A stretch of DNA of 33,844 nt from Mycolicibacterium iranicum (lineage in GTDB: Bacteria; Actinomycetota; Actinomycetes; Mycobacteriales; Mycobacteriaceae), in NCBI RefSeq assembly GCF_001650495.1, contig NZ_LWCS01000051.1:1-33844 (forward strand), read 5' to 3'. This document shows, in pieces, positions 32,875 through 33,844 of the stretch. Positions within the stretch are counted from its first letter, which is position 1, and the number at the start of each line of letters is the position of its first letter. Position numbers and translations under genes: made by a program. The notes below the pieces were generated by a model, which was given only the letters and a program-made list of their open reading frames with translations, did no database searches and was not told the DNA's origin.

Positions 32875-33657
32875 GTGGGCGCGACCGACGGAGACCTGAC
32901 AAACGGAGACCTGACCGACGCGCAGCGTCGCGCCCTGCGCATCGAGATCGCCGCCGTCCTGGCGGTCACCTTCGGACTGAGCGCCTACACAGCGCTGCTG
33001 CGGCTCATCGAAAGCGTCCTGCTGGGGCTCTCCGGCCAGACGGTAGCCCTCAATCCGAAGCGGTCACCGTTCGATGCCATCGACCTCGGCCTCAACCTGG
33101 CCAGCCTTTTCCAGTTAGTCGCCTGGGGGCTGCTGGCCGTCTACCTCCTGTGGCGCGGCGGCGAGGGCCCCCAGCGGATCGGCCTCACCCGAATCTGTTG
33201 GCGCCGAGACATTCTCGGCGGTATCGGGCTGGCAATGCTGATCGGCATCCCGGGTTTGGCGCTCTATCAGATCGCCAGGATCATCGGACTGAACGCCTCT
33301 GTTGAGCCCGCTGAGCTCAACGACACCTGGTGGCGCATCCCGGTCCTGCTACTGCTGGCATTCGGCAACGGCTGGGCCGAGGAGGTCATCGTCGTCGGCT
33401 TCCTGATGACGCGGCTGCGCCAGCTCAGGGTCAATCCCTGGACCGCACTGGTCATCTCGAGCCTGCTGCGCGGCGCCTATCACCTCTATCAGGGGTTCGG
33501 CGCCGGGCTGGGCAACATCGCGATGGGACTGGTCTTCGGATACGTATGGCAGCGCACCGGCAGGCTGTGGCCGCTGATCATCGCGCACACCCTGATCGAT
33601 GTGGTGGCGTTCGTCGGGTACTCGCTGCTGGCGGGGCGTCTCGGCTGGCTGCGCTGA
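32875..33657 (+). CDS. CPBP (CAAX/Abi)-family membrane protease-like protein
   Basis: Membrane protein of 260 residues (263 if a GTG at 32866 is used) with about seven hydrophobic segments. It carries the CPBP motifs in altered form: WAEEVIVVGFLMTRL, where the EE pair is present but the usual EExxxR arginine is Val; RGAYHLYQG (motif 2, His present); and IIAHTLIDVVAF (motif 3, HxxxD). Two glutamates and two histidines remain, so metal binding is possible. The N-terminus contains a small peptide duplication (DGDLT-NGDLT). Starts 36 bases after the DUF2470 gene, but has its own leaderless-type promoter. Confidence 0.86.
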   Translation: MGATDGDLTNGDLTDAQRRALRIEIAAVLAVTFGLSAYTALLRLIESVLLGLSGQTVALNPKRSPFDAIDLGLNLASLFQLVAWGLLAVYLLWRGGEGPQRIGLTRICWRRDILGGIGLAMLIGIPGLALYQIARIIGLNASVEPAELNDTWWRIPVLLLLAFGNGWAEEVIVVGFLMTRLRQLRVNPWTALVISSLLRGAYHLYQGFGAGLGNIAMGLVFGYVWQRTGRLWPLIIAHTLIDVVAFVGYSLLAGRLGWLR

Positions 33658-33663
33658 CGGACG

Positions 33664-33675
33664 TACATTCTTATG
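33664..33675 (+). promoter_or_regulatory. leaderless promoter of the last gene
   Basis: TACATT (33664-33669) fits TANNNT, six bases before GTG 33676; an ATG at 33673 immediately precedes it. Confidence 0.45.
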
Positions 33676-33844
33676 GTGACCGACAAGCGGCCGCCGTTCC
33701 CCGGGCCGGTCCCGCCGCCTCCTCCGCGCGGCAACCCCGGGCGTCGTGAGCCGTCCCAGGTGATCCGCCGCGACCCGAACCACCGGCCACCCTCTCCGCC
33801 GAAGCCGACCCAATGGCCGCCCAATCCACCGACCCCACCCCGAC
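33676..33844 (+). CDS. proline-rich N-terminus of a truncated gene
   Basis: The frame is open from GTG 33676 (or ATG 33673) to the window edge. The visible 56 codons encode a Pro/Arg-rich, low-complexity segment (TDKRPPFPGPVPPPPPRGN, then PSQVIRRDPNHRPPSPP). Such tails precede the membrane helix in many mycobacterial envelope proteins. In M. tuberculosis a LytR/CpsA/Psr-type gene (Rv3840) follows Rv3839, which would fit, but nothing in the visible part proves it. Confidence 0.6.
   Translation, partial: MTDKRPPFPGPVPPPPPRGNPGRREPSQVIRRDPNHRPPSPPKPTQWPPNPPTPPR

Noticed and set aside
1..33844. Defence island, prophage or transposon
   Set aside because: No integrase, transposase, phage or restriction genes, no terminal repeats, and gene order matches the core mycobacterial chromosome.

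Overview
This window is a stretch of chromosome from a high-GC, non-tuberculous Mycobacterium/Mycolicibacterium. Gene content and order match the mycolic acid / arabinogalactan core of M. tuberculosis (Rv3800c to about Rv3839), but the sulfolipid block (Rv3820-Rv3833) is missing and the PE_PGRS62 position holds a different gene. No transposases, integrases, phage genes, CRISPR arrays or tRNAs were seen, and no stretch over 300 bases lacks a gene.

Region 1 (1-16.8 kb, all minus strand) builds the cell envelope. It runs glf - glfT2 - PAP2 phosphatase - ubiA - aftB, which make UDP-galactofuranose, the galactan and the decaprenyl-phospho-arabinose donor. Then come fbpA (Ag85A), MPT51, a DUF732 lipoprotein, the Rv3802c phospholipase/thioesterase, fadD32 and pks13, which make mycolic acids and transfer them to the wall. 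Many junctions overlap or are nearly abutting. A strong intrinsic terminator follows fbpA. pks13 is cut by the left edge and lacks its thioesterase.

Region 2 (16.8-19.8 kb, plus strand) carries erp (secreted, PGLTT repeats) and an LGFP-repeat peptidoglycan amidase. A purine-rich tandem repeat lies in the glf/erp gap. Region 3 (19.8-24.9 kb, minus) has a large LuxR/LAL ATPase regulator and a compact HAD phosphatase - PlsC - PlsC operon. Region 4 (25.0-28.2 kb) holds a metallo-beta-lactamase-Rieske fusion gene, a small partner gene, and serS facing them.

Region 5 (28.2-33.8 kb) carries a septum-formation membrane protein and a zincin-like protein, which an apparent one-base deletion joins into one reading frame. 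It then has a small Cys/His-rich protein, a phosphoglycerate-mutase-like gene and pheA overlapping by GTGA, an IdeR-box-controlled DUF2470 gene, an atypical CAAX-type membrane protease, and the start of a proline-rich protein.

Most of the window is well-known mycobacterial biology and I see no clear novel defence or mobile system. The points most worth a second look are the frameshift at about 29,602; the in-frame 24-bp repeat tract at the AftB N-terminus; the lipoprotein inside the mycolate cluster; the regulator at the PE_PGRS62 site; possible MtrA-type sites before cell-wall genes; the small CxxC/His protein; and a recurring TANNNT-plus-6-nt layout that suggests leaderless GTG starts.
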